Notes: generated by a model from the sequence alone, not told the origin. Shown: positions 44,788-54,201, numbered from the stretch's first letter. The stretch: 64,000 nt of DNA from Phycisphaerae bacterium RAS2 (GCA_007753915.1 CP036352.1:1426001-1490000); one strand, 5' to 3'. Program-made: numbers and translations.

Positions 44788-46113
44788 ATGAACGTCGCTT
44801 GCGGACTCCGTGCATCGTGCGTCGCGTTGAGCCTGTTTATCGCGACAACTGTCGTCGCCGGGCCGCTGACCCCGCCGCCCGGGCCGGTGCAGGCGACCGA
44901 CCGCGTCCGCATCAACCAGCAGGACATTGCGTCGTTTCCTTATGTCATCAACGACAGCGGGTCGTACGTCCTGACCAGCAACATCGTGATTCCCGCCGGC
45001 GCCGAAGGCATCGTGATCCAGGCCAGCGGCGTCACGCTCGACCTGAACGGCTTCAACGTCATCGGTGATTTCGCCAGCCTCGACGGCATCCGCGTCGGAT
45101 CGCCGGGCAAGGGCGGCGACGTGCGCGACATCGCCATCCTCAACGGAATCGTGCGGAATTGCGCCGGCAACGGAATCGACGCGATCAACACGACCAACAT
45201 TCGCGTGCAGGGCATTCTTGCCGATGCGAACGGGCTGCGCGGCATCGCGGTCGGCACCAATTCTTCGGTGCGGGATTGCCTGGCGATCTTCTCCGGCGAC
45301 ATCGGCATCTCCACGCGAAACAACTCAACCGTCGAAGGCTGCACGGCCATGGGCAACGGCTCGGCGGGGATCTTCACCGACAACTCCGCCTCGATTCGCG
45401 GCTGTGCCAGCGAGTTCAACACCGGCGACGGCATCTTCACCCTTAGCGGGAGCCAGATCTCGGATTGCACCTCGCGGTTCAATTTTGGGCTGGGCATCTC
45501 GATCATCAGCGGCTGCAAAGTGACGGACTGCTCGGTCGAAGCGAGCTTTGGAACCGGCATATCCGGATTTGAGAACAACCACATCAGCGACTGTGCCGTC
45601 TCGAGCTGCAACGCACACGGGATCGAGATGTTCGACCGGGCGACGATTGTTCGCACGTCGGTTCTCTCCTCGGCGCTGAACGGCATTTTCATCAATGGCG
45701 GGCTGGTTCAGGATTGCAACGTGCGCCTCAACGGCGGCAACGGGATCGACGTCTTCATCAATCAGGCCAACATCCGCGGCTGCGACGCCTCCAACAATCG
45801 CGGCGACGGCATTCTCGTGCGCGACCTCTGCACGGTGATTAATAACAACTGCGCCGAGAACGGCAGCTTCGGCGGAGGCATCTCCGGCGCGGGCATTAAC
45901 GTGATGGGCGATCGCTGTCGCATCGACGGGAACCACGTCGCCAGCAACGACCGCGGCATTGAAGCATCCAGCCCGATCTTTCGAAGCATCTTTGTTCGAA
46001 ACTCGGCGATGGGTAACACCGACAACTACGGCTCGATTGATCTCGTGAACGACATCGCCCCGATCAGCTCCGCGGCGCTGGCAGCCAGCGCCTGGGCCAA
46101 CATCGAGTTCTGA
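44788..46113 (+). CDS. Secreted right-handed parallel beta-helix repeat protein
   Basis: 441 aa. Signal peptide (ASCVALSLFIATTVVAG). From about residue 95 the chain is a run of roughly 22-residue beta-helix coils with N/G/D at turns, e.g. GNGIDAINTTNIRVQGILADANG, GSAGIFTDNSASIRGCASEFN, repeating patterns of D/N-C-x-V or G-I-x-V. The fold is used by pectate-lyase-like enzymes and adhesins; no catalytic residues can be named. AAGGAG precedes the ATG. Likely extracellular binding or carbohydrate-related. Confidence 0.82.
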   Translation: MNVACGLRASCVALSLFIATTVVAGPLTPPPGPVQATDRVRINQQDIASFPYVINDSGSYVLTSNIVIPAGAEGIVIQASGVTLDLNGFNVIGDFASLDGIRVGSPGKGGDVRDIAILNGIVRNCAGNGIDAINTTNIRVQGILADANGLRGIAVGTNSSVRDCLAIFSGDIGISTRNNSTVEGCTAMGNGSAGIFTDNSASIRGCASEFNTGDGIFTLSGSQISDCTSRFNFGLGISIISGCKVTDCSVEASFGTGISGFENNHISDCAVSSCNAHGIEMFDRATIVRTSVLSSALNGIFINGGLVQDCNVRLNGGNGIDVFINQANIRGCDASNNRGDGILVRDLCTVINNNCAENGSFGGGISGAGINVMGDRCRIDGNHVASNDRGIEASSPIFRSIFVRNSAMGNTDNYGSIDLVNDIAPISSAALAASAWANIEF

Positions 46114-46170
46114 CTTGCCGTGTCGCGTCGCGCATGGAACAATTGTTAACCGCCTCGAGGGCGCTTGCCT

Positions 46171-46878
46171 ATGAAACGGATTCTGATTGGGTCGTTCGCG
46201 TGTGTCCTGACTGCCGCCGGCGTGCTGGTCGCGCAATCCAACATCGACGACACCGTGCCCAACAAACACGCCTGGGGCGAGAACATCGGCTGGACGAACT
46301 GGCGCGATGCGAATGCCGCACTGCAGGGTGTCCAGGTCGGCCCGTTCGTGATGAGCGGGTTCATCTGGGGCGAGAACGTCGGCTGGATCACCGTCGGAGA
46401 CGGCACGCCCCTTGTTCCGCCGCATTATGCCAACGTTGACGGCAGCGACTTCGGCGTGAACATCGACGGCGCCGGCTTCCTGCACGGCTTCGCGTGGGGC
46501 GAGAACATCGGCTGGATCAACTTTGACGGCGGGGCGATGGCGACGCCGCCGCAACCCGCGCGCGTCCTTTGCGCCGATCCGCCGGGCCTGCCGCGCGCCC
46601 GCCTGACCGGCTTCGCATGGGGCGAGAACGTCGGCTGGATCAATCTCGCCGAACTGACCGAAACGCACTACGTCGCCCTCGACGACGCATCGACGCCCAT
46701 CGCCTGCGACGTGAACCACGACGGCTTCGTGAACGGCCTCGACATTCAACCGTTCATCAATCTCCTCCTGCTTCGCGGCGGAAGCTGGAGCGATCTTTGC
46801 GCCGGCGACCAGCCGCCGCAGGACAATGTGATCGACCTGGCGGACGTCGGGCCGTTCGTCGCGTGTTTGTTGAATTAG
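46171..46878 (+). CDS. Secreted WGEN(I/V)GW-repeat protein with dockerin-like C-terminus
   Basis: 235 aa. Signal peptide (RILIGSFACVLTAAGVLVA). Four copies of an unusual motif, HAWGENIGWTNW, FIWGENVGWITVG, FAWGENIGWINFDG and FAWGENVGWINLAE, at about 40-50 residue spacing. A dockerin-like pair follows: DVNHDGFVNGLDIQPFINLLLLRG and DNVIDLADVGPFVACLL. No family function known. Translation probably starts at ATG 46171; a TTG six bases earlier is possible. Same strand and close to the beta-helix gene, suggesting a surface-protein pair. Confidence 0.75.
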   Translation: MKRILIGSFACVLTAAGVLVAQSNIDDTVPNKHAWGENIGWTNWRDANAALQGVQVGPFVMSGFIWGENVGWITVGDGTPLVPPHYANVDGSDFGVNIDGAGFLHGFAWGENIGWINFDGGAMATPPQPARVLCADPPGLPRARLTGFAWGENVGWINLAELTETHYVALDDASTPIACDVNHDGFVNGLDIQPFINLLLLRGGSWSDLCAGDQPPQDNVIDLADVGPFVACLLN

Positions 46879-47015
46879 AGCGCACGAGGCTTGAAGTAAC
46901 TTAAGCAGAGCCGCGACGGTCACGGGGCGGGTTATTCACACCGGCAGGCCTTGCATTTCCAGGGTCCGCTAGACTTGATTTGACTCCGGCAAGGCCTCTT
47001 TCGACACTAACTGAC

Positions 47016-47855
47016 ATGTTGCGATTCATTGCGCGGCTGACCTGTCTCGGCGCGCTCGCGTTGACCGGCTGCATGCGCGACAAGCCGTTCATCTCCCCGG
47101 GCCGCGCACCGGGGCACGTGGTGCTGCTGCCCGGCATCGAAGGCGGAACGTGGCAGTTCGCCTATCTCATCGGGGGCCTGCGCGCCGGCGGCGTCGAGTG
47201 GGAAATCGAAGTCATCCCGTGGGGCACGCCGCCGCTGCACTCGATGGCCAACCTGACGGACCTGCCCGCAAATCACGAGCGAGCGAAACGCATCGCCGCG
47301 CGGCTGGCCGAGTTGCGACGGGATGCACCGGATGCGCCGCTCGTGCTGGTCGGCTACAGCGGCGGCGGGGGGCTGGCAATGCTCACGGCAAACATCCTGC
47401 CGGCCGATGTGAAGCTGGATCGTATCGTGCTGATTGCGGCGGCCATCTCGAACACGTTCATGACCAACCTTGCCGAAGACGCCTGTAATGACAAAGTCGT
47501 CAGTTTCCACAGTCCGCGCGATGAGATGGTCGGCCTGGGCACGAAGCTGTTCGGCACCATCGACCGGGTAAAAACCGTTTCCGCAGGGCACAGCGGCTTC
47601 GTGGATCAGGAGGGCAAGCTGCGCTCGTCCCCGAAGCTGCGCCAGATTGCCTACGACGCATCGTGGGTGCGCTACCAGCATCTCGGCGGACACGTGGGCT
47701 ACCTGACGCACAGTTGGGCGAAGAACATCCTCGCGCCGGAAATTCTTGCGGCGGCGCGAGGGCCCAAGTGTGGCGGCGATGCGATCATCTTCGAACCGAA
47801 TCCCGCCCGGCTAAGCATTGAATCCATCAATTCTCCAGTCAAAAGCATTCCATAG
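47016..47855 (+). CDS. Alpha/beta-hydrolase lipoprotein
   Basis: 279 aa. Lipoprotein signal (CLGALALTGC). The hydrolase core shows HVVLLPGIEGGTWQFAYLI (oxyanion region), a nucleophile elbow GYSGGGGLAM (Ser about 118), and GHSGF with GHVGYLTHSW near the C-terminus, providing plausible acid/His. Possibly a lipase or esterase; the substrate is unknown. ATG 47016 chosen because it begins the signal sequence. Confidence 0.75.
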   Translation: MLRFIARLTCLGALALTGCMRDKPFISPGRAPGHVVLLPGIEGGTWQFAYLIGGLRAGGVEWEIEVIPWGTPPLHSMANLTDLPANHERAKRIAARLAELRRDAPDAPLVLVGYSGGGGLAMLTANILPADVKLDRIVLIAAAISNTFMTNLAEDACNDKVVSFHSPRDEMVGLGTKLFGTIDRVKTVSAGHSGFVDQEGKLRSSPKLRQIAYDASWVRYQHLGGHVGYLTHSWAKNILAPEILAAARGPKCGGDAIIFEPNPARLSIESINSPVKSIP

Positions 47856-47870
47856 CGGTTTGACGCGACT

Positions 47871-47955
47871 AAGCCCGAAGGGCTTCAATTGAGTAGGCAG
47901 GTGCAACGCACCTGTGATCAGACATCCCATGATCCAATGCGACCCCGACGGGGTC
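47871..47955. repeat. Cluster of three short hairpin repeats
   Basis: Within 85 bp: AAGCCC-GAA-GGGCTT (47871-47885), CAGGTGC-AAC-GCACCTG (47898-47914) and GACCCC-GAC-GGGGTC (47941-47955). Each has a 6-7 bp perfect stem and 3-base loop. Confidence 0.75.
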
Positions 47956-48031
47956 GAATGATCTAACTAGTGCGCTTGCATGAGATCGCCTAACATAACC
48001 CGTTGGTAATCGAGTCATTGGATTCTCCAAA

Positions 48032-48502
48032 ATGAGCGATCCAAACGCGCCAATACCGGTGTTGCCCTATCTTCCCGTAAAAAAGCGACCGCGTACGACC
48101 CGCGGCATGGGCTGGTGGTTGGGCTTCTTGGCGGTTGCTACATTGTGCGGCATTGCATCGGTCGTAGGCTCGCATGCGGCTCGCGTGGGATTAGTTTCAT
48201 TCAACAGCGGGCTTCTTACCACCCTTCAAGTTTCAACAAGAAAAATGTCATGGCTCACGCTTTTGATGCTCTTTTTTTCCGGAGTGCTTGTCAGTACGGC
48301 CTTCCGAGCCAATCCGATCATGACGGGAGTTGCAGTTGTAGCTTTTCTGCCGGCATTTATGTTCATCGAGATTCTCATTAATCCGAGCTCTCACAATCTT
48401 TTTCCACTGGAATTACTCGTCTATGGAGCCCTGGCACTAGTTGTATGTGTTGGCGGGTGCATGGGGTTCATTTTCAAACGCTTCAGATGGACCAGTCGAT
48501 AG
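48032..48502 (+). CDS. Hypothetical membrane protein
   Basis: 156 aa, family not recognised. Four predicted membrane segments (GWWLGFLAVATLCGIASVVG; SWLTLLMLFFSGVLVSTAF; GVAVVAFLPAFMFIEILI; ELLVYGALALVVCVGGCMGFIF), a basic cytoplasmic end and no enzymatic motif. Less GC-rich than neighbours, following a hairpin-repeat cluster. No good Shine-Dalgarno was seen. Confidence 0.6.
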   Translation: MSDPNAPIPVLPYLPVKKRPRTTRGMGWWLGFLAVATLCGIASVVGSHAARVGLVSFNSGLLTTLQVSTRKMSWLTLLMLFFSGVLVSTAFRANPIMTGVAVVAFLPAFMFIEILINPSSHNLFPLELLVYGALALVVCVGGCMGFIFKRFRWTSR

Positions 48503-48618
48503 CACGGGGGCTTGTGTGGAAAGGGGGATAAATGCCGTCTATACTGGCGAGAATAAAATGCAATGTGCTTGATTCGAGCCAATTGTGCTAGCAGTCGGAA
48601 GTTCAAAGGAATCTCTGC

Positions 48619-49764
48619 ATGACCCAAGCTGCTGCTGAAGCCCCCCCAACCACCACACCCGTCCCGCTGCTGGACCTCAAGCTTCAATACGCGACCATTC
48701 GCGATGAAGTCATGGCCGCCATCGAAGGGATCTGCGAATCGCAGCGGTTCATCGGCGGGCCGGAAGTCGTCGCCTGCGAGGAGGCCGTCGCGGCCTACAG
48801 CGGCTGCAAGGTCGGCGTCGGCATGAGCAGCGGCACCGACGCCCTGCTGTGCGGCATGATGGCCATGGGCATCGGCCCCGGCGACGAGGTCATCGTCCCG
48901 AGTTTCACGTTTTTCGCCACGGCTGGTTGCGTCAGTCGCCTCGGCGCGAAGCCGGTCTTCGTCGATATCGACGCCGCCACGTTCAACGCCACCGCCGAGC
49001 AGATCGAGCGGGCGATTACGCCGAAGACGAAACTCATCATCCCCGTGCATCTGTACGGCCAGTGCGCCGACATGACGGGCATTCTCAAGGTCGCCAACCA
49101 GCGCGGCATCCCGGTAATGGAAGATGCGGCCCAGTCAATCGGGGCGAAGCATCACGGCAAAGCGGCGTGCAGCATGGGCAAGCTCGGCACGCTGTCGTTC
49201 TTCCCGAGCAAGAATCTCGGCGCGTTCGGCGACGCGGGCATGATCGTGACAAACGACTCAGCCTTCGGCGAACGCTGCCGCATGTTCCGGGATCACGGGG
49301 CGCAGCCGAAGTATTATCACAAGTGGGTGGGGGGGAACTTCCGGCTGGATGCATTGCAAGCGGCGGTCGTGCGGATCAAGCTGAAGCACCTCGACGCGTG
49401 GTCGGCCCGGCGCATGGAGAATGCGAAGCGGTACAACGCGCTCTTTGCCGGCAGCGTGGTGAAGACGCCGGTCATCGCGCCGGGCAACGACTCAATTTAC
49501 AACCAGTATGTCATCCGTGCGCCGAAGCGCGACGAGTTGAAGAAGCATCTCGACGGGCAGGGCATCGGGACGGAAGTGTATTACCCCGTGCCGCTGCACA
49601 TGCAGGAATGCTTCGCCTACCTCGGCGGCAAGGCCGGCGATCTGCCGATCTGCGAACAGGCGGCGCGCGAGGTGCTGGCGATTCCCATCTATCCCGAGTT
49701 GACCGCCGCGCAGCAGGAGCGCGTCGCGCGGACGATTCGCGCCTTCTACGGCGAGAGGGCCTGA
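48619..49764 (+). CDS. DegT/DnrJ/EryC1/StrS-family sugar aminotransferase
   Basis: 381 aa PLP enzyme that aminates nucleotide-linked keto sugars. Features: VPLLDLKLQYATIRDEV, GVGMSSGTDALLCGMMAMGIGPGDEVIVPSFTFFAT, MEDAAQSIGAKHHGK, and the Schiff-base lysine in FFPSKNLGAFGDAG. AGGA before the ATG supports the start. It heads a run with a WecA/MraY-like transferase and a GT2 enzyme. This is the same enzyme family as GnnB, so it is a candidate partner for the GnnA-like dehydrogenase at 19.2 kb. Confidence 0.9.
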   Translation: MTQAAAEAPPTTTPVPLLDLKLQYATIRDEVMAAIEGICESQRFIGGPEVVACEEAVAAYSGCKVGVGMSSGTDALLCGMMAMGIGPGDEVIVPSFTFFATAGCVSRLGAKPVFVDIDAATFNATAEQIERAITPKTKLIIPVHLYGQCADMTGILKVANQRGIPVMEDAAQSIGAKHHGKAACSMGKLGTLSFFPSKNLGAFGDAGMIVTNDSAFGERCRMFRDHGAQPKYYHKWVGGNFRLDALQAAVVRIKLKHLDAWSARRMENAKRYNALFAGSVVKTPVIAPGNDSIYNQYVIRAPKRDELKKHLDGQGIGTEVYYPVPLHMQECFAYLGGKAGDLPICEQAAREVLAIPIYPELTAAQQERVARTIRAFYGERA

Positions 49765-49767
49765 CCG

Positions 49768-50928
49768 TTGGTGTCGACGGCGTGGATCGGTGCCATCGAC
49801 CTTGCCGCGGGCTCCCCGCTGATGAAGCATCTCGCGCCGCTGGCGGCGTCGTTTGCGGTCGCGCTCATTGCCACGCCCATCGTGCGGCGCGTGGCGGTCC
49901 GCCTTGAACTCTACGACCGGCCCGACGGGGGATTGAAGCCGCACCAGACGCCCATTCCCTACCTCGGTGGCGTGGCTATGTATCTCGGCTGGGCCGCGGC
50001 GATCATTGCGGCCGCGTGGATGGGTTTCCGCACGTCCGCCTCGCAGCCCACGACGTTCTGGGTCATGCTTGGCGGGACGGTGCTGATGCTGACCGGCCTG
50101 ATTGACGACATTCGTCATCTTCGCCCGCGGACGCGCCTGCTGGTGCAGGCCGGCGTCGCGGCGCTGCTTGTGTCCGGCGGCGTGGGCGACGGCATCGCGG
50201 AAAAACTGATTGAGCCGGTGCGCGAGTCGCTGCCGGCGTTCTGCACGGCGCGCCCTGTGCTCCTCTGCGCGAGCGGTTTCTTCTGCATGATCGCCATCGC
50301 CGGCGCGACGAACTCGACGAATCTCATCGACGGCCTGGACGGCCTCTGCGGCGGCGTGCTGGCGATCGCGGCCGCCGGGCTGGCCTATCTCAATTGGCAT
50401 CTGTCGAACGTGCCGGGCATTGATGCAGGGGGAGACGCGCTTCGCACGACGCTGACGTTGGGATTGTTCGGGGCCTGCGCGGCGTTTCTCATTTTCAATT
50501 TCAACCCGGCGAAGATCTTCATGGGCGACAGCGGCTCGCTGCTGCTGGGTTTCACCGTCGCGGTGGTCATGATCTCGTTCGCCGATCAGGCGTCGCCGCG
50601 CTGGTTCGCCTGTTCGCTGATGGTGTTCGCGTTTCCGATTCTCGACACCGCGCTGGCCATCGGGCGTCGCGCGCTGAACGGCAGACCGCTCTTCAAGGGT
50701 GATCGCAGCCATTTTTATGACCAGGTGCGCGACCGCGGGTTAAGCGTTCGGCGGACGGTGCTGCTTTGCTATGCGCTGGCGGTCGCGTTTGCGATGCTCG
50801 GCGGCGTGATGACGTGGTTGCGGCCCTCGTCGCTGGTTTTTATTCTCGTCGCCGGGCCGATCCTCGCCGGCGTGCTCTGCTGGCGGTTCGGGATGTTGAA
50901 GGTGGACGACACCGCGGATCGCAAGTGA
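49768..50928 (+). CDS. MraY/WecA-like glycosyl-1-phosphate transferase
   Basis: 386 aa polytopic membrane enzyme that transfers a sugar-1-phosphate to undecaprenyl phosphate. Family motifs: GLIDDIRHLRP (Mg-binding DD), NSTNLIDGLDGLCGG, KIFMGDSGSLLLGF and GDRSHFYDQVRDRGLS (substrate His motif). About ten hydrophobic segments. TTG at 49768 gives the full first helix. It lies 3 bp after the DegT gene, fitting a role in O-antigen or exopolysaccharide initiation. Confidence 0.88.
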   Translation: MVSTAWIGAIDLAAGSPLMKHLAPLAASFAVALIATPIVRRVAVRLELYDRPDGGLKPHQTPIPYLGGVAMYLGWAAAIIAAAWMGFRTSASQPTTFWVMLGGTVLMLTGLIDDIRHLRPRTRLLVQAGVAALLVSGGVGDGIAEKLIEPVRESLPAFCTARPVLLCASGFFCMIAIAGATNSTNLIDGLDGLCGGVLAIAAAGLAYLNWHLSNVPGIDAGGDALRTTLTLGLFGACAAFLIFNFNPAKIFMGDSGSLLLGFTVAVVMISFADQASPRWFACSLMVFAFPILDTALAIGRRALNGRPLFKGDRSHFYDQVRDRGLSVRRTVLLCYALAVAFAMLGGVMTWLRPSSLVFILVAGPILAGVLCWRFGMLKVDDTADRK

Positions 50929-51023
50929 TTTCGACGTGCAACCGGCGAAGTCCGGCGTTACAATCCCGCCATGTCCGGGGCAGGGACGCCTCGGCCCATT
51001 CGACCCACCCCAGGAGTCGCCGC

Positions 51024-51821
51024 GTGGTTGGGAACGTCACGACGGTTCGCCGCAAGCTGACGGAGAATCTCAAACGCGTGCGTGACCGCATCGCCGCCGC
51101 CTGTCAGCGCGCCCGCCGCGATCCCGCCGTCGTCAAGATCGTCGCCGTCACCAAATACGTTGAGATGGAAGTCGTCCGCCAGGCGCTCGACTTGAATCTC
51201 GTCGACCTCGGCGAGAGCCGCGCCCAGCAGCTCGCGCAACGCGCCAGCATGATTCACGAGTACATCGAGCGCAAGAACGTCCTCGCCAGCCGCAAGGAAG
51301 GCCCCGTCCCCCGGCCGCGCTGGCACATGGTGGGCCACCTCCAGCGCAACAAAGTAAAGCTCGTCGTGCCGTGGGCCGAGCTGATCCACAGCGTCGACAG
51401 CCTCCGCCTCGCGGAAGATCTGCATCAGCACGCGGCCCGCGTCGGCCGCACGATCGACATCCTGTTGCAGGTGAATACGAGCGGCGAGAAAAGCAAATTC
51501 GGCATCGCGGTCGGCGCCGTGCCGCATCTGATCGAGCACCTGGAAACGTGGCCCGGGGTTCGGCTCTGCGGGCTGATGACCATGGCCCCGGTGGATTGCA
51601 CGCCCGTGGAATTGCGCCTTTACTTCGAGCGTCTGCGCGACGTGTTTGAAGACCTTCAAGGCGACAAGCGCCTTGGTCCACACTTCCGCGAACTGTCAAT
51701 GGGCATGAGCGGCGACTTTGAGACCGCCATCGAGGCCGGCGCGACCATTGTTCGGCTGGGCAGCACGCTGTTCGAAGGCCTGATGACGTTGAGCGACGTG
51801 CCGGAAGAGAGCGAGCCGTGA
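51024..51821 (+). CDS. YggS-family pyridoxal-phosphate homeostasis protein
   Basis: 265 aa PLP-binding fold type III protein. Features: VAVTKYVEMEVVRQAL (PLP lysine), LVDLGESRAQQL, WHMVGHLQRNKVK, and the C-terminal SMGMSGDFETAIEAGATIVRLGSTLFEG. The GTG start at 51024 is preceded by AGGAG at 7 bases. Members buffer PLP and have no known catalytic activity. The next gene starts with an overlapping GTGA. Confidence 0.9.
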   Translation: MVGNVTTVRRKLTENLKRVRDRIAAACQRARRDPAVVKIVAVTKYVEMEVVRQALDLNLVDLGESRAQQLAQRASMIHEYIERKNVLASRKEGPVPRPRWHMVGHLQRNKVKLVVPWAELIHSVDSLRLAEDLHQHAARVGRTIDILLQVNTSGEKSKFGIAVGAVPHLIEHLETWPGVRLCGLMTMAPVDCTPVELRLYFERLRDVFEDLQGDKRLGPHFRELSMGMSGDFETAIEAGATIVRLGSTLFEGLMTLSDVPEESEP

Positions 51822-52084
51822 GCGCGGGCAGCCTCGACCTGTTCCAAATCTGGCGCATCATCCTGTCCACGCTTTGCGGTGTGTACGCGACCGTTGTGAC
51901 GGCTCGGTCGATGTGGGGCTGGGTCGTGTACCTGTCGGGGTCGGACCGCCGCACCAGCCTCATGCGGAACTACGTCATCGTGCAGCTGCTTCGCCTGCGG
52001 CTGGGCCAGTTTGCGGGCGAATTCACACAAATCGGTGCATGGTTCGCGGTTCTTGTCGGTCTGTTGTATCTTCACCGCATCTGA
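51818..52084 (+). CDS. Small membrane protein, unknown function
   Basis: 88 aa with two membrane segments (WRIILSTLCGVYATVVTARSMWGWVV and FTQIGAWFAVLVGLLYL). GTG start overlaps the YggS stop, so translation is coupled. Unlike YggT by sequence. Role unknown; envelope operon context. Confidence 0.65.
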   Translation: MSAGSLDLFQIWRIILSTLCGVYATVVTARSMWGWVVYLSGSDRRTSLMRNYVIVQLLRLRLGQFAGEFTQIGAWFAVLVGLLYLHRI

Positions 52085-52147
52085 CCGCCGCGTTGACACG
52101 GCCCTGATGGAAGCCGGTCGCGCTAAGAGAAATCGAATTTGCACCTG

Positions 52148-53410
52148 ATGGACACGCTTCTGTACGCATGGCTGGGCCTCACTGGACTGACTTGTCTTGT
52201 CTGGGTCGGTCGCCATGTGCAGCTTTCGATTGCAGGCCGCCGTTTGCCTCCGCTGCGCTCGAGCATGTATCTGCCGGGGCGAAACGATCTGCCGACGGTG
52301 AGCTTCCTGGTCGCAGGCAAGGAAGAAGAAGCGAACATTGAGGCGTGCCTCACGTCGATGGTCGCGCAGGATTACCCCAACCTGCAAGTCATCGCGGTCA
52401 ATGATCGCAGCGCGGATCGAACCGGCGCAATCATGGATCGCCTCGCGGCGCAGCACGCCAATCTCACCGCGTTTCATGTCCAGGCGCTTCCCGAAGGCTG
52501 GCTCGGCAAGAACAACGCCATGCGCACCGGGTTGGAGCACGCGACCGGGCAGTGGCTCTGCTTCACCGACGCCGACTGCGTGCAGGTTTCGCGTCGGTCG
52601 GTTCGCGTGGCGATGGAGCACGCCCTGGAGCACGGCGTCGAGTTTCTTTCGGTGCTGCCCGCGCACGAAACGCATGGCTTCTGGGAGCGCGTCATCCAGC
52701 CGGCTTGCAGCGGCATCATGATGATCTGGTTCAACCCATTGCGCGTGAACAACCCGCGCCGGGCGACGGCCTACGCCAACGGCGCCTTCATGCTCATGAC
52801 GCGCGAGTGCTACGACGCACTCGGCGGGCACGACGCCGTCAAGACCGAGTTCAACGAAGACATGAAAATGGCACAACTCGCCAAGCGTGCCGGCCGGCGG
52901 CTGCGCGTCGTGTCCAACGACGACCTCTACACGGTGCGCATGTACCAGTCGCTGCGGCAGACGTGGAACGGCTGGAGCCGCATCTTTTTCGGTTGCTTCG
53001 GAACCTGGCCGCGGCTGTCGGCGACGATGGCGCTGGTGATTGGATTCAGCCTGTTGCCGTGGGCGGCGCTGGCGGTGGGGGGGCTGGCATGGGTCGCCGG
53101 GGGAACGTGGCCGGGCTGGTCGATGTTCGCCGGCGTCGCGGCGGCGTGCTGCTTTATTAAGACGGTTGCATTGATGCGATTCTACCGGTTGAGCAAGACC
53201 TCGCCGTGGTACGGATTGCTGTACCCGCTGGGAGCGCTGGTCGGTCTGGGGGCGCTGATCAACGCGATGGGGCGGTTGCGGCGCAAATCCACGATCACCT
53301 GGCGCGGCACGACCTACACTGCGGTGCAGGGCGACACAGCACCGGATGCTTCCGCCTCGTCGCCGACGGCGCACCCCGGCGCCGAGTTGCAAATGGCAAA
53401 AGGTAAATAG
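52148..53410 (+). CDS. Membrane-associated GT2 glycosyltransferase
   Basis: 420 aa. GT-A catalytic domain with VSFLVAGKEEEANIEACLTSMVAQDYPNLQVIAVNDRSADRT, DADCVQVS (DxD) and later NGAFMLMTRECYDALGGHD and TEFNEDMKMAQL, followed by RQTWNGWSRIFFGCFG, then three C-terminal membrane helices. Related to HpnB/CrtQ-like glycosyltransferases. TTG 52139 is an alternative start. Probably adds sugar to a lipid or polymer. Last gene of the envelope run; the next gene is convergent. Confidence 0.82.
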   Translation: MDTLLYAWLGLTGLTCLVWVGRHVQLSIAGRRLPPLRSSMYLPGRNDLPTVSFLVAGKEEEANIEACLTSMVAQDYPNLQVIAVNDRSADRTGAIMDRLAAQHANLTAFHVQALPEGWLGKNNAMRTGLEHATGQWLCFTDADCVQVSRRSVRVAMEHALEHGVEFLSVLPAHETHGFWERVIQPACSGIMMIWFNPLRVNNPRRATAYANGAFMLMTRECYDALGGHDAVKTEFNEDMKMAQLAKRAGRRLRVVSNDDLYTVRMYQSLRQTWNGWSRIFFGCFGTWPRLSATMALVIGFSLLPWAALAVGGLAWVAGGTWPGWSMFAGVAAACCFIKTVALMRFYRLSKTSPWYGLLYPLGALVGLGALINAMGRLRRKSTITWRGTTYTAVQGDTAPDASASSPTAHPGAELQMAKGK

Positions 53411-53414
53411 GGAA

Positions 53415-54113
53415 TCAGCCCGGCTGGCTCATCTCGCGCAGCATTTCCATCACACGCGTCGTGAGAAACTCATACACCGTGCGACCGCGCTGGACGGCTG
53501 TCTCCGGGTCCCACGGGCAGGGCTGCGCCCACCGCGCATCGATCTCGATGAACACCTGTCGCACATCCTCGATGAGCGATTCGATCTTCAACTCCGCCTG
53601 CCAGTTCGGCTGGTCGGCGCCCGGCAGCGGCGGGAGCACGAGCTTCAGCCCGACCGCGTGAACCGGTCGCCCGAGCGGGCCGAGCCGATTGTCCAGCCGC
53701 AGGCACCGCTGGCCGAGAAAAATCCGTCCGTCGTTTTCCTCGGTCTGGGCCGTCAGGCGAATCATTGCTCCGGTCGACAGCATGATGCGCGGGTTGAACA
53801 CCGTCCCGACGACTCCGAAGGCCAGCCGCAGGTTGTCGAAATACACATCCAGAGTCGAGGTCGGAAAGAAGTCTTCAAAGTTCACCGAGTCCGTCGTGAC
53901 CGTCAGCTTGAGCTGGCTGCGCGGGTCGCCCTCGGCCTGGGGAGACGTCATCTGCCACGCGTGTTCGGCGTATTCCTGCCGCCGCCAGTCGAAACCCTCG
54001 CTGCATTTGATTTGAAACTGCTGCTTGTGTTGCTTGTCCAGCGGCGCCGTGGGCGCAAAGCGGGACCCGACGTGCACGCCGCGCGTCTTGATCGTCTCTT
54101 GAAGCAGAAACAT
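53415..54113 (-). CDS. Conserved hypothetical protein
   Basis: 232 aa; family not recognised. No signal peptide or membrane segment. Mixed alpha/beta composition with VNFEDFFPTSTLDVYFDNLRLAF, FNPRIMLSTGAMIRLT and a C-terminal helix. Codon use is consistent with neighbours and the frame is open over its full length, so it is probably real. Convergent to the GT2 gene. Confidence 0.6.
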   Translation of the reverse strand: MFLLQETIKTRGVHVGSRFAPTAPLDKQHKQQFQIKCSEGFDWRRQEYAEHAWQMTSPQAEGDPRSQLKLTVTTDSVNFEDFFPTSTLDVYFDNLRLAFGVVGTVFNPRIMLSTGAMIRLTAQTEENDGRIFLGQRCLRLDNRLGPLGRPVHAVGLKLVLPPLPGADQPNWQAELKIESLIEDVRQVFIEIDARWAQPCPWDPETAVQRGRTVYEFLTTRVMEMLREMSQPG

Positions 54114-54201
54114 CGTGAACTTTCTGACTAGGCTGATTCGAAGTCGGGGCGCCGGCGGCCCCTCACGCGATGCGCCGACGGATGTGAACCGCTGCCTCGG
54201 T

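Noticed and set aside
51818-52084. YggT-like protein next to YggS
   Set aside because: Two membrane segments and operon position fit, but the sequence lacks the YggT pattern.
53415-54113. Possible toxin/antitoxin or phage gene
   Set aside because: No motif supports it; left as a conserved hypothetical.
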